Shown here: one piece after another, positions 24,217 through 31,745 of the stretch
Numbering within the stretch: position 1 is the stretch's first letter
Layout of the letters: each line of letters begins with the position of its first letter
NCBI GenBank assembly: GCA_018260425.1
Contig: JAGLBD010000023.1
Location: 1 to 37,179 of the forward strand
Length of the DNA stretch: 37,179 nucleotides
DNA from: Pseudogulbenkiania sp.
GTDB taxonomy: Bacteria; Pseudomonadota; Gammaproteobacteria; Burkholderiales; Chromobacteriaceae
Direction: 5' to 3'
Notes under the pieces: model-generated
The model's database searches: none
What the model saw: the letters and a program-made list of their open reading frames with translations, nothing else
Told to the model about the DNA's origin: nothing
Translations under genes and position numbers: made by a program

Positions 24217-25488
24217 ATGACCACCTTTGCCTTGATCGACGGGAATTCGTTTTACGCCAGTTGCGAACGGGTGTTCCGACCGGACTTGCGGGACCGGCCC
24301 ATCATTGTGTTGAGCAATAACGATGGCTGCGTGGTGGCACGTTCGGCGGAAGCCAAAGCCTTGGGGATCAAGGGGTTTTTGCCGTATTTCCAGATCGAGG
24401 GCTTGTGTCGTCATCATGGCGTGGCCGTGTTTTCCAGCAACTACGCCTTATATGGCGACATGTCGCGCCGCATGATGACGATGCTGGCCCGCTGGGGCTT
24501 CGATCAGGAAGTGTATTCGATCGACGAGTGCTTTTTGTCGCTGGACGGTATCACCGACCTGCGCGGTCATGCACAGGCCATGCGCAGGGCGGTGGAGAGC
24601 GGCATCGGCATTGCCACCGGGGTTGGCATCGGGCCGACCAAGACGCTGGCCAAGCTGGCCAATCACATTGCCAAAACCCGTCACGAGTGGGACGGGGTCT
24701 TTGCCTGGGAGTGGCTGGACGATGGTGCCCGGGAGCAGTTGCTGGGGGAGATCCCGGTGACGGAAGTCTGGGGCGTCGGCCGGCGCTTGTCCGTGCAGTT
24801 GCAGGCATTGAATATCCATACCGCGCGGGATTTGCAAAGGGCGGATCCCCGCCGTATCCGTCGTCAATTTTCCGTGGTGGCCGAGCGGACGGTGGCCGAG
24901 CTCAATGGCCTCTCCTGTCTGACGCTGGACGAAGTGCAGCCCGACAAGCAACAGATCATTGCTTCGCGGTCGTTCGAGCAGCAAGTGACCGATCTGGATA
25001 CGCTGAAAGCGGCGGTGTCCCATCACGTGTGCCGTGCCGCCGAGAAACTGCGCGGGCAGCACAGTGTGGCGCGGCTGGTTGCTGTCAGCGTGCAGACCAA
25101 CCGTTTTCATGAAGGTGAGCCGCAGTACCATGGCTGGCACGTCGTACCGCTGGTGCAGCCCAGTGCCGACACCCTACTGATCGGCGCGGCGGCCATGACG
25201 GCATTGCACGAGGTGTTTCGTCCGGGGCTGTCGTACAAGAAGGCCGGTGTGGCGTTGATGGAGATCTCGAGGTCGGGGCGGATGCAGCAGGCGGACTTGT
25301 TTGCGGTGGCGCCAGACCCGCGCCGCGATAAGCTGATGGAAACACTGGACCAGATCAACCGGCAGTTTGGCCGCGGGACCCTGCGCCTCGCCGCTGAAAA
25401 CCTCAGTCAGGGCTGGGCCATGCGCCAGAAACTACGTTCGCCGCGCTATACCACCCGTTGGGACGAATTGCCGCAGGTCAGGGCTTGA
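24217..25488 (+). CDS. umuC: Y-family DNA polymerase V catalytic subunit UmuC
   Basis: The 423-residue protein has the UmuC-type Y-family polymerase motifs: the metal-binding [15 protein letters not shown] with D8, [19 protein letters not shown] near residue 33, the catalytic SIDECFLSL with D103-E104, and [21 protein letters not shown] in the palm/fingers region. The C-terminal beta-clamp-binding and little-finger regions are full length. It performs translesion synthesis, in E. coli only together with UmuD'. GGAGGAAA precedes the ATG at 24217. No umuD is found immediately upstream, where it usually lies, so UmuD must be elsewhere or absent. The 3' end overlaps the convergent HAD-like gene by 11 bp. 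Confidence 0.93.
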   Translation: MTTFALIDGNSFYASCERVFRPDLRDRPIIVLSNNDGCVVARSAEAKALGIKGFLPYFQIEGLCRHHGVAVFSSNYALYGDMSRRMMTMLARWGFDQEVYSIDECFLSLDGITDLRGHAQAMRRAVESGIGIATGVGIGPTKTLAKLANHIAKTRHEWDGVFAWEWLDDGAREQLLGEIPVTEVWGVGRRLSVQLQALNIHTARDLQRADPRRIRRQFSVVAERTVAELNGLSCLTLDEVQPDKQQIIASRSFEQQVTDLDTLKAAVSHHVCRAAEKLRGQHSVARLVAVSVQTNRFHEGEPQYHGWHVVPLVQPSADTLLIGAAAMTALHEVFRPGLSYKKAGVALMEISRSGRMQQADLFAVAPDPRRDKLMETLDQINRQFGRGTLRLAAENLSQGWAMRQKLRSPRYTTRWDELPQVRA

Positions 25489-26017
25489 GCAGCACGTCGC
25501 GCCAGTTCGCCCAGCTCATGCGTGGACCCTCCCGGTGGCGATTGTAGGGCTGGTCGAACAGCACGTGCTGCCAGTCAGGTGTCCGGGAGCCATGGATCTG
25601 CGGGTTGTCATCGATCAGGATATCGCCATGCACGATGGTTTTGTCCTTGGTGACAATCATGCGCGCCACGAATTCGCGGCCGAGATGCTGTTCCACCCAC
25701 TGATACTTTTCCGGGACGCAGTAGCGGTAGTGGTTGAGCGGGGAGGTGCAGATGCGCAGATCGATCCCTTCGGCGAGCATGGCGCGTAGTGCGTCAATGG
25801 CCCCGGCGATCGGCGGCAGGTCGCGATAGAAGCCTTCGGCGGTGTAAATGGCGTCCACGGCCGGCTGGCAGGACTCAGGGTAGTCGTCCCGGACCCGGAA
25901 CTGGCGGCGCTCGGCGAGGTCGATGGCCGGGTAGGGGTGGCCGCTGGCCATCCAGGCGCGATGAAAGCCGCGTTCGAAGTCGGCCAGTACGCCGTCCTGG
26001 TCAATGAGTATTAGCAT
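25478..26017 (-). CDS. 5'(3')-deoxyribonucleotidase-like HAD protein
   Basis: The 179-residue protein begins [18 protein letters not shown], the HAD motif I DxDG(V/T) with D6 and D8, has the motif II-like [10 protein letters not shown], and ends with the Asp-rich [11 protein letters not shown] that supplies further metal ligands. It resembles the small NT5C-type 5'(3')-deoxyribonucleotidases, which dephosphorylate dUMP and dTMP. The start at 26017 is the only one that preserves the first motif; the ribosome binding site is weak (GGCACC). It ends a minus-strand run of three genes, 13 bp after the secreted protein gene, and overlaps umuC convergently. Functional coupling with dgt at the other end of the window is not implied. 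Confidence 0.8.
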   Translation of the reverse strand: MLILIDQDGVLADFERGFHRAWMASGHPYPAIDLAERRQFRVRDDYPESCQPAVDAIYTAEGFYRDLPPIAGAIDALRAMLAEGIDLRICTSPLNHYRYCVPEKYQWVEQHLGREFVARMIVTKDKTIVHGDILIDDNPQIHGSRTPDWQHVLFDQPYNRHREGPRMSWANWRDVLLKP

Positions 26018-26030
26018 GGTGAGGTGCCGT

Positions 26031-26564
26031 TTAGCGTGAAGGGAGGCCTTTGGCGCTGCGGGACTGGCGAATGGCCGTGGCATTTTCCCGCAAGGCCCGG
26101 CTGAATTCACTGAACTTGGTGCGGGTTTCTTCCCAGGCCCCGTGATGGTCTGCCACCGGTGTCATCAGGTTGCCATGCCCTTTATCCCAGTCCAGCGCGC
26201 TGTCGATGGCATTGGCCCATTCAACCGGATTGCCTGCGGCATAGTCGATGATCTTGCGATTGACCAGTCCGTCCAGCGAGGACATGAAGGCCGGGTCGCT
26301 GTCTTCCGGCATGCCGGGATTGGCCTTGAGGTAGAGCCGGGAACGTATTCTGCCCACGTAGTACCACTTTACCGCGTCATCCTTCTTGCCCTCCTTGAAC
26401 AATCTCGCCGCGTAGAGCGTGTAGAAGGCGGGGTGGGAGTCCGGCAACGCAGCCTCGACCTCGGTGGCCGGGCGTTTGAGCACATCTTCTCCCGAGAGTT
26501 CTGCGCAGGCCGGATGGGCCGCGATGAGCAACAGCAAGAAGGCGAGGCTGTGACGTGTGAGCAT
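26031..26564 (-). CDS. Secreted protein of unknown function
   Basis: The 177-residue protein starts with a Sec signal peptide (LAFLLLLIAAHPACA, cleavage expected after residue 21). The mature part is hydrophilic and mostly helical, with AFYTLYAARLFKEGKKDDAVKWYYVGRIRSRLYL. That stretch resembles a single TPR-like unit, and short conserved proteins with this segment are known as uncharacterised. A cysteine at the end of the signal could suggest a lipoprotein, but the lipobox (HPAC) is poor. It lies between the nucleotidyltransferase-like gene and the HAD gene with short gaps, probably in one operon. I cannot assign a function. Confidence 0.75.
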   Translation of the reverse strand: MLTRHSLAFLLLLIAAHPACAELSGEDVLKRPATEVEAALPDSHPAFYTLYAARLFKEGKKDDAVKWYYVGRIRSRLYLKANPGMPEDSDPAFMSSLDGLVNRKIIDYAAGNPVEWANAIDSALDWDKGHGNLMTPVADHHGAWEETRTKFSEFSRALRENATAIRQSRSAKGLPSR

Positions 26565-26594
26565 GGTTCAGGTGTCCTGGGCGGGTCTGATCGG

Positions 26595-27158
26595 TCAGGG
26601 GATGACGTTAACATGAGGCCATCGCTCGCGAAACCCTTTTTGTGCGAGCCGCTCGGCAAACGTGGCGGGGCTGACCCGTGCTGCATTGCGGCGCAAACGC
26701 CCGGCAAACAGGTCGTCCAGTCCAAAGGGGGCCAGAATGCGCAGCGTGTCGTCGGGAAGCAGGGTGGCTCCGACGGCCGTGGCGGTTTCGGGCCATGAGG
26801 CGATGCCGTCGAGCAGGGAGGTCAATGGCGCTTCGATCTGGTTGTCGTTGCGTCGCCACAGGTGGACGGTGGCCTGATTGGTCACCTCCCAGGGCACGCT
26901 GTCGTCCAGTCGGCGCAATTGCGCGAGCAAAGCGTCTTCGTGTCGGTGGGGTGCAGGGTTGGGCTGAAAGTAGACGAGGTCGATATCGCTAGCCGGATGG
27001 ATGGCGGGGGTGTCCGGCCGGTCCCAGACCAGATTGCGGATGGCCCCGGCACCGATACACCATTCGGCCAGTTCCAGTGATCGCGCCAGTCGCAAGGCAT
27101 GCATCAGCCGCGCTGATTCAGCGATCAACGCACAAAGACGGTGTTGCAGGTCGGACAC
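26595..27158 (-). CDS. Nucleotidyltransferase family protein (COG3575-like)
   Basis: The 187-residue protein has AEWCIGAGAIRNLVWD near residue 32, a glycine-containing nucleotide-binding start, followed by ASDIDLVYF near 60, which carries the paired acidic residues of the nucleotidyltransferase fold. The remaining sequence (VPWEVTNQATVHLWRR, LRRNAARVSPATFAERLAQKGFRERWP) matches the uncharacterised COG3575 group. Substrates of this group are unknown. It is probably the first gene of the minus-strand operon with the secreted and HAD proteins. A region of 73 bp without genes separates it from the ChrA-like remnant. Confidence 0.8.
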   Translation of the reverse strand: MSDLQHRLCALIAESARLMHALRLARSLELAEWCIGAGAIRNLVWDRPDTPAIHPASDIDLVYFQPNPAPHRHEDALLAQLRRLDDSVPWEVTNQATVHLWRRNDNQIEAPLTSLLDGIASWPETATAVGATLLPDDTLRILAPFGLDDLFAGRLRRNAARVSPATFAERLAQKGFRERWPHVNVIP

Positions 27159-27231
27159 GGCACTTCCCGGCTAGGTGATGTGCGCAGAGTATGCGCCTTG
27201 CCAAGGGGGACGACAAGCCTCCTGATTCTGT

Positions 27232-27417
27232 TCAACGCCGCAGCGTAACACGCAGGCCGAGCGTGGCGGCAGCCAGCAGGACACGGATGATTGTCTGTTG
27301 CCCGGCCGGCCCGCCAAAGCGGATGCAGCCCGGTTTGAACCAGAACTGCAGTGCTTCGTGAAATGACGGGCTGCTCAGGCCGTCGGCATCATCAAGGGAT
27401 GGACGGGTAGGCGCCAT
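27232..27417 (-). pseudogene. Remnant of a ChrA-type chromate transporter
   Basis: The 61-codon frame reads SPSFHEALQFWFKPGCI then RFGGPAGQQTIIRVLLA, close to the first membrane helix region of ChrA chromate transporters (pattern F.EA...W.K.G..sFGGPAGQ.A). After GQQTII the sequence jumps to VLLAAATLGLRVTLRR and stops. So about 85-90 percent of a normal 390-450 residue ChrA is missing, possibly by an internal deletion that joined the start to a C-terminal helix. Its ATG at 27417 lies inside the 3' end of map. I read it as a decayed gene; expression as a short peptide is possible but unsupported. Confidence 0.6.
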
Positions 27418-28183
27418 ACCCCTCCGGCCACGGCGTGAGGAGGTCGAAACCGTCTTCGGTGACGACCACCATGTGTTCCCATTGGGCAGAGAGCGAACGG
27501 TCGCGGGTAACCACCGTCCAGCCATCCGGCATGCCGGCGATGGCGGCCTTGCCGGCGTTGATCATCGGCTCGATGGTAAAAATCATCCCCGGCTTGAGCA
27601 GGACGCCTTCGCCGCGGCGTCCGTAATGCAGGACTTCGGGGGCGTCGTGATAGACCTGACCAATGCCGTGTCCGCAATACTCCCGGACCACACTGAAGCC
27701 TTCGCGGTGGGCAACGCTCTGAATGGCGTGGCCGACATCGCCAAGACGTGCTCCCGGTTTGACCTCCAGAATGCCGGCCCGCATCGCTTCATAGGTCGTC
27801 TCGATCAGACGTTTGGCCAGCGGCGAGGGTTGGCCGGCGACATACATGCGGCTGGTGTCGCCGAACCAGCCATCCTTGATCAGCGCGACATCGATATTGA
27901 CGATGTCCCCTTCTTTCAGTGCCGTGGCCGAGGGGATGCCGTGGCACACCACATGATTGACCGAGGCGCAAATGGTGTGGGCGTAGCCGTGATAGCCGAT
28001 ATTGGCCGGCGTTGCCTTGAGTTCGTTGATGATGTACTCACGGCACAGGGTATCCAGCTCCAGCGTGGTGATACCGGGGCGGACATGGTCGGTGATCATT
28101 TCCAGGACCCGGGCGGCCAGGTGACCCGCTTCACGGGATTTGGCGATCTGTTGCGGGGTATGGATGACAATCTTGCGGGACAT
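27392..28183 (-). CDS. map: Type I methionine aminopeptidase
   Basis: The 263-residue enzyme removes the initiator methionine from nascent proteins. The five metal ligands of the pita-bread fold are visible: Asp in GDIVNIDVALIKDGWFGDTS (two Asp), His in YCGHGIGQVYHDAP, Glu in IFTIEPMIN and Glu in VVVTEDG. The substrate His is in HTICASVNHVVCHG. The length is that of E. coli Map. The ATG overlaps the stop of the upstream ParD-like gene by one base (TGATG), so the two are translated together. Neighbouring map genes usually sit beside rpsB/tsf; here it is not, so this may be a second copy of the enzyme. Confidence 0.94.
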   Translation of the reverse strand: MSRKIVIHTPQQIAKSREAGHLAARVLEMITDHVRPGITTLELDTLCREYIINELKATPANIGYHGYAHTICASVNHVVCHGIPSATALKEGDIVNIDVALIKDGWFGDTSRMYVAGQPSPLAKRLIETTYEAMRAGILEVKPGARLGDVGHAIQSVAHREGFSVVREYCGHGIGQVYHDAPEVLHYGRRGEGVLLKPGMIFTIEPMINAGKAAIAGMPDGWTVVTRDRSLSAQWEHMVVVTEDGFDLLTPWPEGYGAYPSIP

Positions 28184-28401
28184 CAGGCCGTTTCCTTATG
28201 GTGGCGGGGATCTGTCTCTCGTTGCTGTTCCGCGCGAATCAGCAGTTGGCAAATGTCGCTGTAACGCAGTTCGGGATGCAGCTCTGCCAGCATGCCGACG
28301 CGCAGCCAGTGCTCTGCCTGAGCGTTGATGGAGCGATTCAGGGCAGCGCTGGCATGGCGAAGGTTTTCATGCATGGGGTCTGAAATCTTGACGATGCCCA
28401 T
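28183..28401 (-). CDS. ParD-like antitoxin protein
   Basis: The 72-residue protein begins MGIVKISDPMHENLRHASAALNRSINAQAEHWLRVGMLAE, which matches the ParD-like antitoxin family (ribbon-helix-helix DNA binding, Pfam ParD_like). A normal ParD is followed by a parE toxin gene; here the next gene, coupled by a one-base overlap, is methionine aminopeptidase. AGGATCTG is the ribosome binding site. An imperfect 24-bp palindrome lies 16-39 bp upstream and is a likely autoregulation site. Whether the protein is a true antitoxin, or a repressor that controls map, cannot be told from the sequence. Confidence 0.88.
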   Translation of the reverse strand: MGIVKISDPMHENLRHASAALNRSINAQAEHWLRVGMLAELHPELRYSDICQLLIRAEQQRETDPRHHKETA

Positions 28402-28416
28402 GGGCAGATCCTGTTT

Positions 28417-28440
28417 ATATGGTTTGTATACGAATCATAT
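28417..28440. promoter_or_regulatory. Palindromic operator candidate upstream of the ParD-like gene
   Basis: Outer arms ATATG (28417-28421) and CATAT (28436-28440) flank a central GTATAC (28426-28431), and 20 of the 24 positions are symmetric. It is 16 bp from the ATG at 28401, in an AT-rich stretch that must hold the promoter. An RHH protein such as the ParD-like product is the natural candidate to bind it. Confidence 0.55.
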
Positions 28441-28629
28441 ATTGAATGCCTTGAAAATGCCATAGCCTCAGCCTCATAGCGTGGAAACCCGGCCGGTCGG
28501 CCATTCACTTCTCTGCCTCTCCTGCGTCCTGTCAAGTAACCGTGCGTTGAGTACGGGTTCCGGGCAGGAGAAATGAGAGCAAGGCTCTTGTCGTCCTGTC
28601 GTTAGGGTGAATCAATTCGGGAGATGACA

Positions 28630-28992
28630 ATGGAACTTCGCGGAGGCCGTGCCCACGTTCAGGAGTGGGTCAATGGAGTATTCAAAGACCAGAACATGAC
28701 GGCTGTGGGTCAATGTCTGAATGATATCGAGTCCATGACAGCATGGGATGGTGCGGCCGTGACAGGCATCATTACCGGGTTGACGGTGAAATCGGGGGGA
28801 GAGGTTAGCCGTGTCTATCATGTGTCCAGCGGCAAACCCGGCACCCCTAAAACCTGCACACTGTTCTTTATCCGTGATGTCACGTTCAATGCGGCATCCA
28901 TCATCGGGGTCTATCAGCATATCGGGCCGAGCAGTTACCAGAAGGTATGGAGTCTGGATGACTATGGTCTGGACAAGGTGATCGTGTTGTGA
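28630..28992 (+). CDS. Hypothetical protein of 120 residues
   Basis: The product begins MELRGGRAHVQEWVNGVFKDQN and has no signal peptide or membrane span. Its composition is that of a soluble alpha/beta protein, with beta-like stretches (GEVSRVYHVSSGK, CTLFFIRDVTF, ASIIGVYQHIG). GGGAG lies 6 bp before the ATG at 28630; an ATG at 28624 is also in frame. The region ahead (28402-28629) holds only the palindrome and promoter of the ParD-like gene on the other strand. An intrinsic terminator follows the stop. I do not recognise a family. Good codon use and both signals support a real gene. Confidence 0.68.
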   Translation: MELRGGRAHVQEWVNGVFKDQNMTAVGQCLNDIESMTAWDGAAVTGIITGLTVKSGGEVSRVYHVSSGKPGTPKTCTLFFIRDVTFNAASIIGVYQHIGPSSYQKVWSLDDYGLDKVIVL

Positions 28993-28997
28993 TGGAG

Positions 28998-29032
28998 ACG
29001 GCACCGATCCGAAGGGACGGTGCCGTGTTTTC
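28998..29032 (+). terminator. Intrinsic terminator after the 120-residue protein gene
   Basis: ACGGCACCG (28998-29006) pairs with CGGTGCCGT (29018-29026) around an 11-nt loop, followed by GTTTTC. It lies between two convergent genes, ending the plus-strand gene and touching the end of the astacin-like gene at 29031. Confidence 0.75.
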
Positions 29033-30419
29033 AATACCAGTACCACGTTTGCCAGATCCGCTCGGTGGCCGGCATCAGGGTTGGCGTGTCGGAGGGGGAG
29101 TGCGAGAGACTGGCGTCCGGCAGACGGGAGAAACTGATGGTGCCATTCCGGTAGGACCAGTGTCCCGTCTGGGCATGGTTTTCCGGGATGTCGGGTCGAT
29201 TGAGGGTCAAGCTGGCATAGCCGGGCGACGTGCGTGCCGGGACCAGATAATGTCCGCTGCTGACCGACAGCCGCCCGGCGTGGTTAATATCCCAGAGTTG
29301 CAGGCTGGACTCGGCATCGCAGCGGGCCAGCCTGACCTTCATGTCCAGTTCCGGCATGTCCAGATGAGAATGACGCCAGATGCCGGAGCGTCGCGTTCTG
29401 GTAGAGGGATAGGCTTCCAGACAGTGCCCGTTGAGTGCCGAGACGAGTTGGCGCGAGCGGCTGGCACTGTTGCGGGTCACCTCCACGGTGACATGGGCCA
29501 CCAGCACCGGTCCCTGGCGGGGGGTAAACTCGGCCAGTACCGCATAAGGGGTCATGTCTTCGCTCTCGGGGGTGGCCTGAATATCCAGCGCCTGATCGCC
29601 CGAGGGGAGTGATGTGCTGGTCGCCACGAGACGCGGGTCGAAGGTACGGACCGTGACGTGATAATCGCCTGGGGGCGGGCTGAGGATGACCCGGCGACGT
29701 TGTCCGGGCTCCAGGATCAGATAGCGTTTGCTGCTGGAAACCGTGAGTCCGTTGAAGCCCGGCAATGGAAGCACCGGGAGGTTGGACCGAGCGGGGTAGA
29801 GGTGCCGTATCGCGGCGATGTCGCCAGCGGACAAGGCGTTGCGCTCTTCGTTGACGGGTGTGTGCCGGTCACGTGCCGGATAGCGTTCCGGGCTGGCAAT
29901 GGTGACCGAGTCATGGTCATAGCGGTCGAGGGCGGTGGCTCCGGCGGGAATGTCGTGGCTGGGGTCGTTCGGTGGCAGGCGGATATGCCGGTCGCGGTCG
30001 GGGCGCTGGTATTCATGCAGGAAACCCAGCGTGTGCATCAGTTCGTGCAGCGCAAGATTCAGGTCGCAGCTGGCATTGAGTTCCACACGCTGCGGGCCGC
30101 TGGTGTGTCCCAGTTCCGAGCTGCAGGACAGCATGCCCGGCGTTGAGGTGACGTAGACAAAATCGCTTTCATTGCTGCGCTCGACAAAGCGGACCGGCGT
30201 CTGTTTAGCGATATGGCGGGCGGCGGCCAGAAACAGTTCGACGCCGATCCGTCCGGCGCTGCTCAGTGAATAGACAACAGTATTGCCGGGCCAGGGTCTG
30301 GCCTTGTCCAGCGTGACGCCCCGCCGTTGGCGCTGCGGAGTGTCGGGAGGGTCGGCGTGAGCCATGGTCGCAGAAGCCAGTGCGATGAGTAGGGTGCCGG
30401 AGAGGCGATGGTGAGGCAT
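29031..30419 (-). CDS. Secreted astacin-like (M12A) metalloprotease with C-terminal lectin-like domain
   Basis: The 462-residue protein has a Sec signal (cleavage expected after MAHA, residue 22), a mature start of about 30 residues and an astacin catalytic domain to about residue 210. The zinc signature HELMHTLGFLHE (125-136) is followed by R139 and D141, matching HExxHxxGxxHExxRxDRD of astacins. The usual Met-turn (SxMHY) is replaced by SVTIA at 171-175, so one conserved Met is absent. Residues about 225-320 form a beta-rich linker domain, and 325-435 look like a ricin-type trefoil (LVSALNGHCLEAY, VRLARCDAESSLQLWD). It is probably a secreted protease with carbohydrate binding. ACAGGAGCTGACATC precedes the ATG at 30419. 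The gene is downstream of the permuted tmRNA on the same strand. Confidence 0.85.
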   Translation of the reverse strand: MPHHRLSGTLLIALASATMAHADPPDTPQRQRRGVTLDKARPWPGNTVVYSLSSAGRIGVELFLAAARHIAKQTPVRFVERSNESDFVYVTSTPGMLSCSSELGHTSGPQRVELNASCDLNLALHELMHTLGFLHEYQRPDRDRHIRLPPNDPSHDIPAGATALDRYDHDSVTIASPERYPARDRHTPVNEERNALSAGDIAAIRHLYPARSNLPVLPLPGFNGLTVSSSKRYLILEPGQRRRVILSPPPGDYHVTVRTFDPRLVATSTSLPSGDQALDIQATPESEDMTPYAVLAEFTPRQGPVLVAHVTVEVTRNSASRSRQLVSALNGHCLEAYPSTRTRRSGIWRHSHLDMPELDMKVRLARCDAESSLQLWDINHAGRLSVSSGHYLVPARTSPGYASLTLNRPDIPENHAQTGHWSYRNGTISFSRLPDASLSHSPSDTPTLMPATERIWQTWYWY

Positions 30420-30559
30420 GATGTCAGCTCCTGTCGGTTGGAGGGGGCGTCGGATGAGGACGAAGTCCACCGCAAGGATGGCACCAGACCGGGGCCGGGT
30501 ATGTCGGTGCCGAACGAGTCGAGCTGAGAGAAACGAGTGGTTTGACCGGGAATTGTGCT

Positions 30560-30935
30560 GCAGGCGCCCCCGTGGAGGGGGCGCAGGGAAATGGGTGCCG
30601 GTTACGTTTCCGGCGCCACCCACCGGTGGCCGAGTCGCACAACATGATCTGCCCGCCTTTCTGTTCCCAGGCGAGGGCGGGCTACCCGGTTCAGTCCGGT
30701 TGCTTAGGCAACGTGCTGAACATCGTAAATGTCAAAGTTTGCATTTAAGAGTTGTGTGCCGTTAAGGTCGGTCACCTTTCCCGCTGCTGCTCCGGCTATC
30801 TCACCCTGTCGAAACCAGGTCAGCCCCGTCGATGGTGGAGCTGGCGGGAATCGAACCCGCGTCCAGCATGCCTTACCCTTTGCAGTCGTACAGCGATACC
30901 CGTCTTGTTTGGAATGTCTTTCGGGCTGACATGAC
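30560..30935 (-). ncRNA. ssrA: Circularly permuted (two-piece) tmRNA
   Basis: On the minus strand the acceptor half comes first, ending in the T-arm (GCGGG TTCGATT CCCGC, complement of 30844-30860) and CCA at 30835-30833. Only five bases (TCGAC) separate it from the 5' end GGGGCTGACCTGG of the coding half at 30827. The acceptor stem pairs over 7 bp (30827-30821 with 30837-30843, one G-U). A further helix can form in trans between GCAGCAGCG of the coding half (30790-30782) and CGCTG/CTGC of the acceptor half (30895-30882). The tag frame starts at the resume codon GCA at 30742 and ends TAA at 30704, encoding ANFDIYDVQHVA. A perfect 8-bp hairpin at 30564-30584 may close the coding half. Outer ends are estimates. 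Permuted tmRNA is known in a betaproteobacterial lineage. It rescues stalled ribosomes. Confidence 0.85.
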
Positions 30936-31293
30936 GGTGATTATCACCATCACGTGCCATGCCGGCTTTCAAAAAACGCTCATTTCAGTAAATAAATTTG
31001 AGGGAGTCCCGACAGGGCTCTCGCGGCGAGTTGGCGGCATTGACTACACAGGTTGACGGGGCGATGTGCACGTCCGCCGCGAGGGAACCGTCTGGTTTAT
31101 CGATCGGTGTGTCACTTAAATGCTTTACGTATTCCCCGGATTACATGAAATGGTTTTTTAAACCAAATGACGCATACGTGCCGTGTTGGCTGTTCAGAAC
31201 CATTTTTTTCGTATTGAATTTACCGTTAATTTTCTCCTGTATGAGGATCTACGCAGCGAGTAGCGCGTACGCCTCTAGTAGCGTACACTTATC
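30936..31293. other. Gene-free AT-rich stretch between the tmRNA and the DUF4160-like gene
   Basis: It should hold the tmRNA promoter (a TTGAAA and a GATAAT are seen on the minus strand, spaced too widely to be sure) and the promoter of the DUF4160/DUF2442 pair. Other notes are the inverted repeats GGTGAT-x-ATCACC near 30935-30950 and TGGTTT-TTT-AAACCA (31151-31165), plus an imperfect direct repeat of AGTAGCG near 31259-31285. I see no convincing gene on either strand. Confidence 0.4.
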
Positions 31294-31316
31294 AAAAACC
31301 TAACTGATAGGTTTTT
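31294..31316 (+). promoter_or_regulatory. Perfect hairpin enclosing the ribosome binding site of the DUF4160-like gene
   Basis: AAAAACCTA (31294-31302) pairs perfectly with TAGGTTTTT (31308-31316) around ACTGA. The only ribosome binding site candidate, AGG at 31309-31311, lies in the 3' arm, and the start ATG is the next base. In RNA this would hide the site; as DNA it could be an operator. Confidence 0.6.
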
Positions 31317-31745
31317 ATGAAAGTATGTAGCCACAATGGACAGGACATTGCAGTCCTTACCCGGAACGAGCATTGCCCTCCCCATGTTCATGCAGGCACA
31401 GCCAAGTGGGATGCTCGTTTTCTGTTCAGTTTTTGGCATAACGGTGTGCGGCTGTGGGATGTCACGCCGGCACGGAACGAACCAAATGCCTCAGTGCTCG
31501 AAGAATTACGTCAGGTGCTCAAGCTGCACGCCAATCTACGCAAGGCCAGGGTACTTTGGTGGAGTAGTCGCCAGACGGTATGTTTGGAAAATCACTATTG
31601 GGATAGTGCTGACGAGGAAGTGGTTGTTCGCAAGGATCGTCGACCTGGCACATTGGCAATTCAGTCAGCTAGTTTTGATCCTCAGGCGTATAAGACGGTG
31701 TTGCAGCTGGCAGGGCAAGCCAGCGCTTTGGAGATTGAACTATGA
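31317..31745 (+). CDS. DUF4160-like protein (possible toxin half of a two-gene module)
   Basis: The 142-residue protein carries near its N-terminus the NEHCPPHVHAG segment (17-27), which resembles the PPHVHV core of DUF4160 proteins, followed by FLFSFWHNGVRLWDV. At 142 residues it is longer than the usual 80-90, with an extra Arg/Trp-rich C-terminal region (RKARVLWWSSRQTVCLENHYW). DUF4160 and DUF2442 genes are often adjacent and are suspected to form toxin-antitoxin or other accessory pairs, without general proof. Its stop overlaps the next start by 4 bp (ATGA). Codon use is AT-richer than the flanks, consistent with transfer. The assignment to DUF4160 rests on one motif. Confidence 0.6.
   Translation: MKVCSHNGQDIAVLTRNEHCPPHVHAGTAKWDARFLFSFWHNGVRLWDVTPARNEPNASVLEELRQVLKLHANLRKARVLWWSSRQTVCLENHYWDSADEEVVVRKDRRPGTLAIQSASFDPQAYKTVLQLAGQASALEIEL

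Noticed and set aside
30836-30865. An isolated tRNA gene at the T-arm-like sequence
   Set aside because: No anticodon arm is found upstream, whereas a tmRNA 5' end with a matching acceptor stem lies immediately after the CCA.
30832-31056. Small open frames over the T-arm region near 30.8-31.0 kb
   Set aside because: The sequence GGTGGAGCTGGCGGGAATCG is the complement of the tmRNA acceptor end, not coding sequence.
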